Shown here in pieces: positions 9,423 to 18,131 of a DNA stretch of 64,000 nucleotides. Position 1 is the stretch's first letter; each line of letters begins with the position of its first letter. The notes below the pieces were generated by a model. The model was not told the origin of the DNA and did no database searches. It saw only the letters and a program-made list of their open reading frames with translations. Source of the stretch: an uncultured Oscillospiraceae bacterium (lineage in GTDB: Bacteria > Bacillota > Clostridia > Oscillospirales > Oscillospiraceae). The stretch is from contig CANQFV010000002.1 in assembly GCA_947599875.1 (NCBI GenBank), forward strand, positions 62,001 through 126,000, given 5' to 3'. A program made the translations under genes and the position numbers.

Positions 9423-10445
9423 ATGAAGACATCGGATTTTTACTATGACCTTCCGGAGGAGCTGATCGCCCAGACGCCTCTGGAAAAACGGGACGCCTCC
9501 AGGCTCATGCTTTTGGACAAGGTCACGGGGGCAACGGAAAACCGGCATTTTTATGAGCTGCCGGAGCTTTTGCGGGAGGGGGACTGTCTCGTCCTCAACG
9601 ACTCCCGGGTGCTGCCGGCCCGGCTGTTCGGACGCCGCCCCACCGGCGGCGCGGTGGAGGTTCTGCTCCTCACGGACAAGGGGGAGCGGTGCTGGGAGTG
9701 CCTTGTCCGCCCCGGCCGGAAGGCCCGCCCCGGCGACCGCCTGATTTTTGGCGAGGGGGAGCTGGAGGCCGAGATCGTAGACGTCCTGGACGGCGGGAAC
9801 AGGCTGATCCGCTTTGACTACCAGGGCATTTTCATGGAGACGCTGGAGCGGCTGGGCCGGATGCCCCTGCCTCCCTATATCCACCAGGAGCTTCAGGACA
9901 CGGAGAGATACCAGACGGTCTACTCCCGGCAGTTAGGCTCCGCCGCCGCGCCCACCGCCGGCCTCCACTTCACCCGGGAGCTTTTGGACAGGGTGCGGGC
10001 CAGGGGCGTGGAGACGGCCTTTATCACCCTCCATGTGGGGCTGGGCACCTTCCGCCCGGTGAAGGAGGAGGAGATCGAGCGCCACGACATGCACGCGGAA
10101 TTTTGCGTCATCGGGGACGAGGCCGCCCGGATCGTGAACGGCACAAAGGCCCGGGGCGGACGGGTGATCTCCGTGGGCACCACCTCCTGCCGGACGCTGG
10201 AGTCCTTTGCCGCTCGGGACGGCACGTTAAAGCCCACCTCCGGGTGGACGGATATTTTCATCTATCCCGGCTACACCTTCAAATGCGTGGACGCGCTGAT
10301 CACAAACTTCCACCTGCCGGAGAGTACCCTCGTCATGCTGGTCTCCGCCCTGGCCGGGAGGGAACACGTCCTGGCCGCCTACGCCCAGGCCGTGCGGGAG
10401 CGCTACCGCTTCTTCTCCTTTGGCGACGCGATGTTTATCTCCTGA
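9423..10445 (+). CDS. queA: tRNA preQ1(34) S-adenosylmethionine ribosyltransferase-isomerase
   Basis: QueA transfers the ribosyl group of SAM to preQ1 in tRNA anticodons to form epoxyqueuosine. The 340-residue protein starts [17 protein letters not shown], matching the family N-terminus. It contains the conserved [29 protein letters not shown] and [12 protein letters not shown] blocks. It starts 18 bases after the SpoIID-domain gene with a purine-rich GGGGGAGA RBS and is followed immediately by a strong terminator, so the two form a small operon. tgt is not next to it in this window. Confidence 0.96.
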   Translation: MKTSDFYYDLPEELIAQTPLEKRDASRLMLLDKVTGATENRHFYELPELLREGDCLVLNDSRVLPARLFGRRPTGGAVEVLLLTDKGERCWECLVRPGRKARPGDRLIFGEGELEAEIVDVLDGGNRLIRFDYQGIFMETLERLGRMPLPPYIHQELQDTERYQTVYSRQLGSAAAPTAGLHFTRELLDRVRARGVETAFITLHVGLGTFRPVKEEEIERHDMHAEFCVIGDEAARIVNGTKARGGRVISVGTTSCRTLESFAARDGTLKPTSGWTDIFIYPGYTFKCVDALITNFHLPESTLVMLVSALAGREHVLAAYAQAVRERYRFFSFGDAMFIS

Positions 10446-10446
10446 C

Positions 10447-10480
10447 AAAAAAGCAGGCCCCAAGAGGGGGCTTGCTTTTT
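10447..10480 (+). terminator. Rho-independent terminator after queA
   Basis: The arms AAGCAGGCCCC and GGGGGCTTGCTT flank a 4-base loop, preceded by an A-run and followed by TTTTT. The stem begins just after the queA stop. Confidence 0.85.
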
Positions 10481-10563
10481 GGAGCCTGTGTGATAAATCG
10501 GGATTTAAGCAGGGGGAATAATGGGAGAATTTTTCTCTACGAGAATGATAACAGGTGAGATTT

Positions 10564-11142
10564 ATGCTAAGAGAATGTTTGTGGATTCCTGAACTTGAAA
10601 CAGAACGGCTCTTTTTGCGCAAACTAACACCAGATGATATTGACGATTTACGCGAATGATTGGGGTTGGACATTGTTTATCAATATTGGGGACGCTCTGC
10701 AAACAAAGACGAGAAAAATCCGGAGCTTCTGTTTTTTGACCCAAGACCACATGTTAAGCGCAAACCGTCCCATGATTTCATATGGGGGATTGAAAGTAAA
10801 GAGAATCATAGAGTAATTGGAATTATAGAAGTATTTGATGTAGAAAATGACAGACTGGGTAAGATCGCATATAGAATAAATCCTGCCTGCTGGAACCAAG
10901 GCGTTTGTACCGAGGCATTAACCAAAGTTGTGAATTTTATCTTTTCAGAAACGACATTGGACAGATTGCATGCAGAAGCAGACGTAGAAAACATGGCGTC
11001 AAATGCAGTTTTAAAGAAATGCGGATTTACACTTGAAGGCTGTATCAGAAACGGAAAGATGGTCAACAACTACTGCACTTACAATATTTACGGATATATC
11101 CGGGATGATTTTCATCAGCGTGTGAACAGGCAACTCACTTAG
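10564..11142 (+). pseudogene. RimJ/RimL-type GNAT acetyltransferase interrupted by an in-frame TGA
   Basis: The frame opens at an ATG (10564) and encodes the typical RimJ-like start ETERLFLRKLTPDDIDDL. It then meets TGA at 10657-10659 (codon 32). It continues without a frame change for 160 codons to a full GNAT domain, with the CoA loop around NPACWNQGVCTEAL and the C-terminal NAVLKKCGFTLEG. From my memory of the family a Trp sits at the interrupted position (LREWLG), so a TGG-to-TGA change is the simplest explanation. A TTG directly after the stop could restart translation but would lack the first strand. The gene is markedly AT-richer than its neighbours, which suggests recent acquisition. 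Confidence 0.7.
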
Positions 11143-11191
11143 GATTCTGATTTATCTGTGAGATGAATTTAATATGCGCACTTCTATACGC

Positions 11192-11221
11192 AAAAAGCAG
11201 GCGGTTTTACGTCTGCTTTTG
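11192..11221 (+). terminator. Terminator after the broken GNAT gene
   Basis: AAAAGCAG and CTGCTTTT arms surround a 12-base loop and run into a short T-rich tail. It resembles a weaker copy of the queA terminator. Confidence 0.55.
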
Positions 11222-11417
11222 TTGTTCTATGCGGAGCTGCCCGAGGGCCTGCTTTTTTGTGTCTTCCGACTTCCTATCCCTATTCTCGGCCCGGAGACAG
11301 CTTCGGCCTGATCGTCTGCCCCGTGATATGCAAGATAATATTTTATATATATTTTTTGTGAAATAGGTGTCAGATTTCCGAAAAAAAGTTGTATATATAG
11401 GTGAAAGGGGGATTTGT

Positions 11418-11978
11418 ATGGAGGATAGGGAAATCATCCGGCTCTACTGGGACAGGAATGACCAGGCCGTAAAAGCAACATCCGATAAATACGGCCATTA
11501 CTGCAAGGCCATAGCGAGGAACATATTAAATTGTGAAGAAGACGCAGAAGAATGTGTTAACGATACTTATTGGAAGGCGTGGAACTCCATGCCAACGCAA
11601 TGGCCCACGCAGTTGGCGTCATTCCTCGGCAAAATTACGCGGAACCTGTCCTTCAACCGGTATAAGCACCGGCACGTTGAAAAACGGGGCGGCGGACAGA
11701 TCTCCCTTGTCTTAGATGAATTGACCGACTGCGTTTCAGACGTTGACGATGTGGAGGAAACGATCGACAGGCAAGCGCTGATAGAGGCAATCGATTCCTT
11801 TGTTGGAGATCTTCCGGAAAGCAAAAGGCGTATCTTTGTACGCCGCTATTGGTATGCGGACTCGATAGCAGAAATTGCGAAGGACAGCGGTATGCTGCAG
11901 GGAACCGTGTCAAAGGCACTGGAGCGAACAAGAAAACAGTTAAAGGAATATCTGACAGAAAGGGGCTTTGAGATATGA
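11418..11978 (+). CDS. RNA polymerase sigma-70 family (ECF-like) sigma factor
   Basis: This 186-residue protein has sigma region 2 (about residues 20-85, with CEEDAEECVNDTYWKAWNS) and region 4 (about 125-180, helix-turn-helix DSIAEIAKDSGMLQGTVSK). AAGGGGG is seven bases before the ATG at 11418; an upstream start at 11367 has no RBS. The stop overlaps the start of the next gene by four bases (ATGA), and that gene has the shape of a membrane-anchored sigma regulator. Codon use is AT-rich like the neighbouring GNAT remnant and unlike the rest of the window. Confidence 0.88.
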   Translation: MEDREIIRLYWDRNDQAVKATSDKYGHYCKAIARNILNCEEDAEECVNDTYWKAWNSMPTQWPTQLASFLGKITRNLSFNRYKHRHVEKRGGGQISLVLDELTDCVSDVDDVEETIDRQALIEAIDSFVGDLPESKRRIFVRRYWYADSIAEIAKDSGMLQGTVSKALERTRKQLKEYLTERGFEI

Positions 11979-12796
11979 AAAAGGAAGACTTCTTTGAAGT
12001 CCTGGGCGAACTTGATGATGACATTGTAAAAGAAGCAAAATCAACTATAAAAGAAAATAAGAAAAGAAAGCCGGCCTGGGTCAAATGGGGATCTGTCGCG
12101 GCGTGCCTGTGTCTTGCCGTGATGCTTGGTGTTGGCATTTGGCATTTTAGCAGCTCAACAGCGGGTACTGGTGAATCAGGGCTGTATTATGAAAAAGGGA
12201 AATATACGATTGTTGGGGGAAGCTGCGGCGGCAACAGGGATATTCCGTCGTCCTTTGATGAGCTTGAAGCACGCGCCCGGTACTCGATCAACGGAGAAGA
12301 AAACAAAAACGGTGTTATTATTCAATGCTCTGTTGATGGCCCCAGCGTGAATCGCATCATTGAACCGTCTGAAGGAGAACGCGATACCTCAAAAATATAT
12401 GGAGTTAATCATGTTTTGACGCCGATTAAAGTTGAGAAAATCTTTTACGCCGGATCGAATGTCAATATTGAGGAGGGCGGGGTATACCTTGTAAAGGAGC
12501 CCTTCTTCTACATTACTGATGAATCATGTGAGCCCTATTTCAGGTTGTATGGGCCGGGGACGGTATACGCCCAGGAATACACGCCCTTACAGAGAGGGAA
12601 TCAGTACATCGCGTATATGACCCTCTTGGATGATGAGATTTATAACTATAACGGTGAACCCATTCTAAGCCTGATTGGGCTGCAGGAAGCCGTTTACTGT
12701 GTAGCTTCTGAAGTGGACGCAAAAGCTGTTACAGCGGGAGCTGACAGGAATTACTGGACATTGTGGGAAGCTGTAATGGAGAATTATGCAAAGTGA
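11975..12796 (+). CDS. Single-pass membrane protein, probable anti-sigma partner
   Basis: This 273-residue protein has a short charged cytoplasmic N-terminus (about 38 residues), one transmembrane helix (SVAACLCLAVMLGVGIWHF) and a roughly 210-residue extracytoplasmic domain that I do not recognise. It is translationally coupled (ATGA) to the upstream sigma factor. That arrangement, and the DDDIVKEAKSTI cytoplasmic segment, fit a sigma regulator that senses something outside the membrane. The function is inferred from architecture and position only. AT-rich composition continues through this gene. Confidence 0.65.
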   Translation: MKKEDFFEVLGELDDDIVKEAKSTIKENKKRKPAWVKWGSVAACLCLAVMLGVGIWHFSSSTAGTGESGLYYEKGKYTIVGGSCGGNRDIPSSFDELEARARYSINGEENKNGVIIQCSVDGPSVNRIIEPSEGERDTSKIYGVNHVLTPIKVEKIFYAGSNVNIEEGGVYLVKEPFFYITDESCEPYFRLYGPGTVYAQEYTPLQRGNQYIAYMTLLDDEIYNYNGEPILSLIGLQEAVYCVASEVDAKAVTAGADRNYWTLWEAVMENYAK

Positions 12797-13005
12797 TCCA
12801 TATCACCGGAGAGGGTCGTCGTAAGGCATCGTTTACTCCTTCCAAAAGAGATCCTTTAGCGTTACATGAAGAGCCTGTTTTGAAGAGCGCAAGGGAAACT
12901 GCCGGTCATATCCCCGCCAGCATCTTGAAACAGGTTCCTTTGCGTGCTATTATTTCAACATGACCTGACCGGGCGGCAGCTCGGGAGTTGAAATGGAGTT
13001 TTACT

Positions 13006-13956
13006 ATGCTACAGATCGTTTTTTCCGACAGTGAGTGTGGATCGTTGAAGCTGGCCGCGCATTGTGGGCCATCCGATGGGGACGATGGGCCAATTGCTTT
13101 TATTTTCGGTGATGGGAAACATGAACCCAACCTGGAAGAAAAAGAGAAAGCTATGGCCCAGTTAAAAGCCCGGCGAGAGAAGGAGAACCGCCGGGCGCGG
13201 CCTGTAGGCGGGAATCCCGGAGACGTGCTGTGTCCATGTGTCGGGCTTGACATCGGCCAGCTCAGCGGCCCTGACGCGGAAAAGGCCAGGTTTGACCTGC
13301 TCACCGCCTGGCTGGGGGGAGACTTTCCGCTCCCAGGCCAAGACCGAGACGACCATACACAGCGGGATCGTCTATGGGAAGAACACCAGCGAGACAGAAA
13401 ACGGCTTTTGGAGGGTAGTAAACACGGTGAAGCTGTGCGCATTTGGTACAGCAATGCCCCCTATTCCCTGTGCGGTTTTTATGAAGTGCTTTGGCTGCTG
13501 CGGGATTGCGGCTGTCCTGTGACTTCTGTGGAGATGCCCCGGTGGATGCCATTGGAAGATGGGACGGCACAGTCCTGTTTAAACTGGGGAGAGCTGTCTC
13601 CGGGAGACTGGGCGGCATATCTGCCATTGGAGCGGGAAATCCCCAAAAGTCTCCGCAGGGCTGTCGCCGCGGAGTGGTCCCGGCTCCGGGCTGAAAACGC
13701 CCCCTTACGCGCCGTCATCAACGGGCGTCTGCACAGCGTAGGAGAGGACTTCTACGACCCGTTTATCCGTGCCCACATCCCGGATGGAACTTTCCGGGTG
13801 GCTCAGCTTATCGCCGAAGTGTTAGGGCGGTGTCAACTGGGTATCAGCGACTGGTGGATCGCCAGGCGTATCCAGGTCATGGAAAACCGAGGGGAACTGA
13901 TTACTGTGTCCAAGGGTGACTGTTTCTATCAAAACGAAGTGCGTCGGGCGCGGTGA
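13006..13956 (+). CDS. DUF1835 and DUF3658 domain protein
   Basis: This 316-residue protein starts MLQIVFSDSECG. The N-terminal half matches the shape of DUF1835 (about residues 1-180). The C-terminal part carries a DUF3658-like block with LAAEW-type helix (residue about 230), ENAPLRAVINGRL and EDFYDPFI. No catalytic role is established for the family. TGGAG lies seven bases before the ATG at 13006, which I preferred over a TTG at 12988. It stands alone between the AT-rich sigma pair and a convergent zinc-ribbon gene. Confidence 0.75.
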   Translation: MLQIVFSDSECGSLKLAAHCGPSDGDDGPIAFIFGDGKHEPNLEEKEKAMAQLKARREKENRRARPVGGNPGDVLCPCVGLDIGQLSGPDAEKARFDLLTAWLGGDFPLPGQDRDDHTQRDRLWEEHQRDRKRLLEGSKHGEAVRIWYSNAPYSLCGFYEVLWLLRDCGCPVTSVEMPRWMPLEDGTAQSCLNWGELSPGDWAAYLPLEREIPKSLRRAVAAEWSRLRAENAPLRAVINGRLHSVGEDFYDPFIRAHIPDGTFRVAQLIAEVLGRCQLGISDWWIARRIQVMENRGELITVSKGDCFYQNEVRRAR

Positions 13957-14044
13957 ACGGCAGCTTCCGGTTTGACGGGCTGAAAAAAGGGATTTTTTTG
14001 GCGAGATGTGGCCGGAAAAAATTGATGTTAGGTCTTTTGACAAA

Positions 14045-14081
14045 CAAAAAAGCAGGCCCCGCATGGGGCCTGCTTTTTTTG
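14045..14081. terminator. Bidirectional terminator
   Basis: A perfect AGCAGGCCCC / GGGGCCTGCT stem with a 4-base loop is flanked by A5 on the left and T7 on the right. It can therefore end both the plus-strand DUF gene and the minus-strand zinc-ribbon gene. Confidence 0.85.
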
Positions 14082-14086
14082 TTTTG

Positions 14087-14368
14087 TTACGCCTGATGCT
14101 CTTTCATCTTAGCGAAGCACTCGCTGCAGTAAACGGGCCGGTCGGACTTGGGCTCAAAGGGAACCTTCGCCTCGCCGCCGCAGTTGGCGCAGACGGCGGT
14201 GAAATACTCACGGGGGCCGCGCACCGCGTTCTTGCGGGCGTCACGGCAGGCCTTGCAGCGCTGCGGCTCATTCTGGAAGCCGCGCTCAGCGTAGAATTCC
14301 TGCTCACCGGCGGTAAAGACGAATTCCTTGCCGCACTCTTTGCATACCAGTGTCTTGTCTTCGTACAT
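14087..14368 (-). CDS. Zinc-ribbon domain protein
   Basis: This 93-residue protein has three CxxC pairs: CKEC near the N-terminus, CKAC near residue 43, and CANC/CSEC in the C-terminal half. It matches the small clostridial proteins with a CxxC-x4 zinc finger plus a zinc-binding domain. GAGGTCC lies eight bases before the ATG. Function is unknown; nucleic-acid or protein binding through zinc is plausible. It is preceded by sigH on the same strand. Confidence 0.8.
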   Translation of the reverse strand: MYEDKTLVCKECGKEFVFTAGEQEFYAERGFQNEPQRCKACRDARKNAVRGPREYFTAVCANCGGEAKVPFEPKSDRPVYCSECFAKMKEHQA

Positions 14369-14446
14369 TTTTTGTTGGACCTCACTTTTGACAAATCTCG
14401 CCCTTTGGGCTTTTTATTTGCGCCGGCTTTTGCCGGAAACGCCTGG

Positions 14447-15037
14447 TTAATGGCGCCGCTGCACCGTCAGCTTATGCCTGACGCGCTGTACGGCATTATC
14501 AACGGATTTTTCGCTCCTTCCCACCCTCTCGGCGATGTCCCGGTAGGACATCCCCTCAAGGTACAGCTGAAGGATCTGCCTCTCCAGTCCGGAGAGCTTT
14601 TCACTCCACACAAGGTGAAGCTCATCCGTCAATTCCTTCGTGATTACCAGTTCCTCAGGATCTCGCAAATTGCCCGTGGACATGATCTGTCTTTCGTCAA
14701 ACTGCGGGGATTCAAATGAGATGGAATCGTTCAGGGGTCTGTGCTTGGATCGGGAGGCCGTGCGCACGGCGGACAAAAGCCGCGTCACGACACACCGCTG
14801 CGCAAAAGTCTTGAAGGTCACGTCCCGATTGGGGTCAAACCGCCGGACTGCCGTGAGAAGGCCGATCATGCCCTCCTGCAGCAGATCCTCGCTGTCGCCC
14901 CCCGCCAGGAAATAGGGCCTGGCGCACATCCGAACCGTGACGGCGTATCTCTCTATCAGCTGCTCCTCCGCCTCGGCGTCCCCCGCCTTGGCGGCTCTCC
15001 ACAGCTCCTCATCGGTGACGGGTTCTGGTTCTTGCAT
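14447..15037 (-). CDS. sigH: RNA polymerase sigma-H-type factor
   Basis: This is a 196-residue sigma-70 family member of the SigH (Spo0H) type, which drives early stationary-phase and sporulation-initiation genes. Region 2 contains DLLQEGMIGLLTAVRRFDP (about residues 50-68). Region 4 ends with a helix-turn-helix GMSYRDIAERVGRSEKSVD. The length is slightly under that of B. subtilis SigH. The RBS before the ATG is weak, but a perfect promoter lies just upstream. In spore formers SigH acts upstream of spo0A and of spoIIE-class genes, and spoIIE and sigG are also in this window. Confidence 0.85.
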   Translation of the reverse strand: MQEPEPVTDEELWRAAKAGDAEAEEQLIERYAVTVRMCARPYFLAGGDSEDLLQEGMIGLLTAVRRFDPNRDVTFKTFAQRCVVTRLLSAVRTASRSKHRPLNDSISFESPQFDERQIMSTGNLRDPEELVITKELTDELHLVWSEKLSGLERQILQLYLEGMSYRDIAERVGRSEKSVDNAVQRVRHKLTVQRRH

Positions 15038-15071
15038 AGGAATACCATTTTTTCACTGTCAGAATATACAC

Positions 15072-15100
15072 ATTATACGAATTGATGCACTTATTGTCAA
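15072..15100 (-). promoter_or_regulatory. Consensus sigma-A promoter of sigH
   Basis: On the minus strand a perfect TTGACA (15095-15100) and a perfect TATAAT (15072-15077) have exactly 17 bp between them. It sits 35 bp before the sigH ATG in an AT-rich gap. Confidence 0.9.
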
Positions 15101-15147
15101 GCTAATTTGATAAAAAATTTAAAATTTTTGTGAATTTCTTTGTTATT

Positions 15148-16215
15148 TTACAAATCAATGGCGGTTTGGCCCGTCAAATCCGTCTCGGGACCCGTAAACT
15201 TCAGCCCCAGATGCTCATAAGCCCGCCTTGTGACGCATCTCCCCCGGGGGGTGCGGGTCAAAAATCCCTGCTGGAGCAGGAACGGCTCATACACATCCTC
15301 GATGGTGACGGACTCCTCATTGATCGTGGCGGCGATGGTGTCAAGCCCCACCGGGCCGCCGCCGTAGTTGTCGATGATGCTCTTTAAAAGCCGCCTGTCG
15401 ATGGTGTCCAGCCCCAGCGGGTCGATATCCAGCATCCGCAGCGCCCTGTCGGCCAGCTCCTTTGTGATGACGCCGTCGCCGTACACCTCCGCGAAATCCC
15501 GGACGCGTCGGAGAAGGCGGTTGGCGATCCGGGGCGTGCCCCGGCTGCGGGAGGCCACCTCCAGGGCGCCCTCCGGCTCGATCTCCACATTTAAGATTTG
15601 GGCGGAGCGCTCAATAATGGTCTTCAGCTCCTGGGGCTTATAAAGCTCCAGCTTCAGGTCGATGCCGAACCTGTCGCGCAAAGGCGAGGACAGCTGACCG
15701 GATCTGGTGGTCGCCCCCACCAGCGTGAAGTTGTTCAGGGTGATGGTGATGCTGCTGGCCGCAGGCCCCTGGCCCACGATGATGTCGATCTGCCGGTCCT
15801 CCATAGCGGGGTACAGGATCTCCTCCACGGAGCGGTTGAGCCGGTGGATCTCGTCGATGAACAGAACGTCGTTCTCCTCCAGATTCGTCAGCAGCGCCGC
15901 CAGATCCCGGGGCTTCTCAATGGCGGGGCCGGAGGTCTTGCGCAGGGTCGATCCCATCTCGTTGGCGATAATGGCGGCCAGGGTCGTCTTCCCCAGTCCC
16001 GGAGGGCCGTGGAGAATCACATGATCCAGCGGCTCGCCCCGGCGCTTGGCGCTCTCAATGAACACCGCCAGGTTCTGCTTGGCCTTCTCCTGCCCGATGT
16101 ACTCCCGGAGGGTCCGCGGGCGCAGAGAGCCCTCCACGTCGTCCCCGGGGACGAACTCGGTTGACATAATGTTATCCGTGCTGGAATCCAGCGTATCCTT
16201 GGAATAGTCGATCAT
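15148..16215 (-). CDS. ruvB: Holliday junction branch migration ATPase RuvB
   Basis: RuvB is the hexameric AAA+ motor that drives branch migration with RuvA. The 355-residue protein has Walker [12 protein letters not shown] (about residue 70), Walker [14 protein letters not shown], sensor-1 GATTRSG, and a C-terminal winged helix ending in LTRTPRGR. It is the last gene of ruvC-ruvA-ruvB, with 15 bases between ruvA and ruvB. Confidence 0.97.
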   Translation of the reverse strand: MIDYSKDTLDSSTDNIMSTEFVPGDDVEGSLRPRTLREYIGQEKAKQNLAVFIESAKRRGEPLDHVILHGPPGLGKTTLAAIIANEMGSTLRKTSGPAIEKPRDLAALLTNLEENDVLFIDEIHRLNRSVEEILYPAMEDRQIDIIVGQGPAASSITITLNNFTLVGATTRSGQLSSPLRDRFGIDLKLELYKPQELKTIIERSAQILNVEIEPEGALEVASRSRGTPRIANRLLRRVRDFAEVYGDGVITKELADRALRMLDIDPLGLDTIDRRLLKSIIDNYGGGPVGLDTIAATINEESVTIEDVYEPFLLQQGFLTRTPRGRCVTRRAYEHLGLKFTGPETDLTGQTAIDL

Positions 16216-16230
16216 CCGCTGACACCCCCC

Positions 16231-16836
16231 TTATTTCAATGAGCTTTTCAGCACCAGCTTGACGGCCTCCTCCACGCTCATGCTCTCCAGATCCACGCCG
16301 TGGAGGGCGGCGGTGATCTCCTGGGGGGTATAGCCCAGGACGGCCAGCGCGCCGGTGACTTCGTTCAGCTTCTGCCCCGGCATACCGGGGACGCCGGCGG
16401 GAGCGCCGGAGCCGGAGAGGCCCGCGGCCGGCATGTCCTTGGCTATCTTGTCCCGAAGTTCCAAAATTATCCTCTGGGCGCCGCGTTTTCCCACGCCCGG
16501 GGCGGCGGTGAGCATCTTCTCGTTCTCCGTGACCACGGCCGTGGCCAGGGACTCCGGTGTGCAGACGGAGAGGACGGACACGGCGGCCTTGGGCCCCACG
16601 CCGGAGACGGACAGCAGCAGCTCAAAGCAGCGCTTCTCCGACAGATCCCGGAAGCCGTACAGATCCAGGGCATTCTCCCCCACGTTCAGGTAGGTGTAGA
16701 GCCTGGCCCTCTCCCCCACCCGCAGGTGGGAGAGGGTGTTGGCCGTGGTGTTCACGGCGAAGCCCACCCCCCCGGCGTCGATGACGGCCAGGTTTTTGTC
16801 CAAAAGGGCGACCTCGCCCTCTATATAGTAGAACAT
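16231..16836 (-). CDS. ruvA: Holliday junction DNA-binding protein RuvA
   Basis: RuvA forms the tetramer that holds the four-way junction and recruits RuvB. The 201-residue protein has an N-terminal OB fold starting MFYYIEGEVALL, helix-hairpin-helix motifs (SGVGPKAAVSVLS and APGVGKRGAQRIILEL) and the C-terminal RuvB-binding UBA-like domain with LAVLGYTPQEITAAL. The start overlaps the end of ruvC by 16 bases. Confidence 0.96.
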   Translation of the reverse strand: MFYYIEGEVALLDKNLAVIDAGGVGFAVNTTANTLSHLRVGERARLYTYLNVGENALDLYGFRDLSEKRCFELLLSVSGVGPKAAVSVLSVCTPESLATAVVTENEKMLTAAPGVGKRGAQRIILELRDKIAKDMPAAGLSGSGAPAGVPGMPGQKLNEVTGALAVLGYTPQEITAALHGVDLESMSVEEAVKLVLKSSLK

Positions 16837-17339
16837 TCGTTTCGTCCTCCCTCGGTATTCAGCAGTGAGCCGGAGAATCTGGCGTGGGTGATGGCCAGGG
16901 CCAGGGCGTCAGAGGCGTCGTCGGGTCTGGCCGGGCTTTTCAGGTTCAGCAGCCGCCTGACCATCTCCATCATCTGCCGCTTGTCGGCGCGCCCGTAGCC
17001 GGTGATGGCCTGCTTGACCTGGAGCGGGGTGTACTCGTACATGGGGACCTGTCTCTCAAATCCCGCCAGGAGTACCACCCCCCTGCCGTGGGCCACGGCG
17101 ATGCCCGTGGTGATGTTGGTGTTGAAGAAAAGCTCCTCTATGGCGATGGACTCCGGCTTGAATGTGTCGATCAGCTCCAGCATATCATGGTATATCCGGT
17201 CAAGGCGGGAGGAGAGCTTCGTATGGGCCGGGGTGGTTATGGCCCCGCAGTTGATAAAACGGCTGCGGCCCCCGGCTGATTCGATGACGCCGAAACCCAC
17301 CGTGGCCACGCCCGGGTCGATCCCCAAGATGACGGACAT
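16821..17339 (-). CDS. ruvC: Crossover junction endodeoxyribonuclease RuvC
   Basis: RuvC is the dimeric resolvase that nicks Holliday junctions. The 172-residue protein opens with the catalytic ILGIDPGVATVGFGV (first Asp). The second acidic residue is in IAIEELFFNTN, and the C-terminal acidic pair is in ARPDDASDALALA. GGGGG is six bases before the ATG. It is the first gene of ruvCAB, directly below its own promoter. Confidence 0.96.
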   Translation of the reverse strand: MSVILGIDPGVATVGFGVIESAGGRSRFINCGAITTPAHTKLSSRLDRIYHDMLELIDTFKPESIAIEELFFNTNITTGIAVAHGRGVVLLAGFERQVPMYEYTPLQVKQAITGYGRADKRQMMEMVRRLLNLKSPARPDDASDALALAITHARFSGSLLNTEGGRNECSTI

Positions 17340-17380
17340 GTCCTACCCCCTCTCTCCGGTCACGGAACATACTACCCATC

Positions 17381-17409
17381 ATTGTACCACAGGCGCCGAA
17401 AATCCGCAA
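17381..17409 (-). promoter_or_regulatory. Promoter of ruvCAB
   Basis: On the minus strand TTGCGG (17404-17409) and TACAAT (17381-17386) are separated by 17 bp, 40 bp upstream of ruvC. I saw no clear LexA (SOS) box overlapping it. Confidence 0.6.
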
Positions 17410-17490
17410 GTTGTTCACACATTATTTCTCATGGCATAGACTGTATTGAAAAACAAAGCGTTTATAACGCGATTTAAGGAGGAATTCAAG

Positions 17491-17964
17491 ATGCCGTCAA
17501 GGCTCGCCCCCGGCCCCGTAAACAGCGATGTCTCCATCCGCGAGGCCGTATGCGTACATACGAGTAAGATCTACGACTCCTGCAAGGATAAGGACTGTCT
17601 GGAGAACATGCGGGTGTATCTCACCGAGACTTCCCAGGCAAATCTGGACAACGGCCTGAACGTCCGCGCCCGTTCCGCCGAGCTTCTGTGGGCCAGCCCT
17701 ATGGTGGAGCCGGTGAGCTTCAACCGGGGGTACTACACCGTGGATATCCGCTTCTATTACAAGATCCGGGCTGACGTGTGCATGTCCAGCGGGCTTGTGG
17801 CCCCCATCGAGGGTCTGGCCAGCTTCACAAAACGCGTCCTCCTGTTCGGCAGCGAGGGCAGCGCCAAGATCTTCACCTCCGACATCGGCGCCTCCTGCGT
17901 GGACAGGAACGTGATCGACAGCACAAACCTTCCCAGGGCAGTTGTGGAAATAACTGTCCGCTAA
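17491..17964 (+). CDS. Conserved clostridial protein of unknown function
   Basis: This 157-residue soluble protein starts MPSRLAPGPVNSDVSIREAV, with four cysteines in VCVHT, DSCKDKDC and later positions. I recall similar proteins as common uncharacterised genes in Clostridia but know no activity for them. AAGGAGG lies eight bases before the ATG at 17491; the in-frame TTG at 17446 has no RBS. A 13-bp GC-rich hairpin without a T-tail (18018-18050) follows the stop. Confidence 0.7.
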   Translation: MPSRLAPGPVNSDVSIREAVCVHTSKIYDSCKDKDCLENMRVYLTETSQANLDNGLNVRARSAELLWASPMVEPVSFNRGYYTVDIRFYYKIRADVCMSSGLVAPIEGLASFTKRVLLFGSEGSAKIFTSDIGASCVDRNVIDSTNLPRAVVEITVR

Positions 17965-18131
17965 TAGGCAGGCGATTCTGTATTTTTTCCTCCGATACAT
18001 TTATAATATAGATAACCGGCGGGAGACAAGCTGGCGTCTCCCGCCGGTCATGAAGGCAGGGATGCGCCCGGAGGACGGGAGGCATCCCTTCTGCGCTGAC
18101 AGTGAAACATTTTTTAAAAGGAGGAACACAA

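Noticed and set aside
11163-11366. A 67-codon ORF before the first sigma factor
   Set aside because: It spans a terminator hairpin, is Cys/Phe-rich without pattern and has no RBS.
12763-12963. A 66-codon ORF between the first anti-sigma-like gene and the DUF1835 gene
   Set aside because: It overlaps the end of the upstream gene in another frame, has no RBS and no recognisable family.
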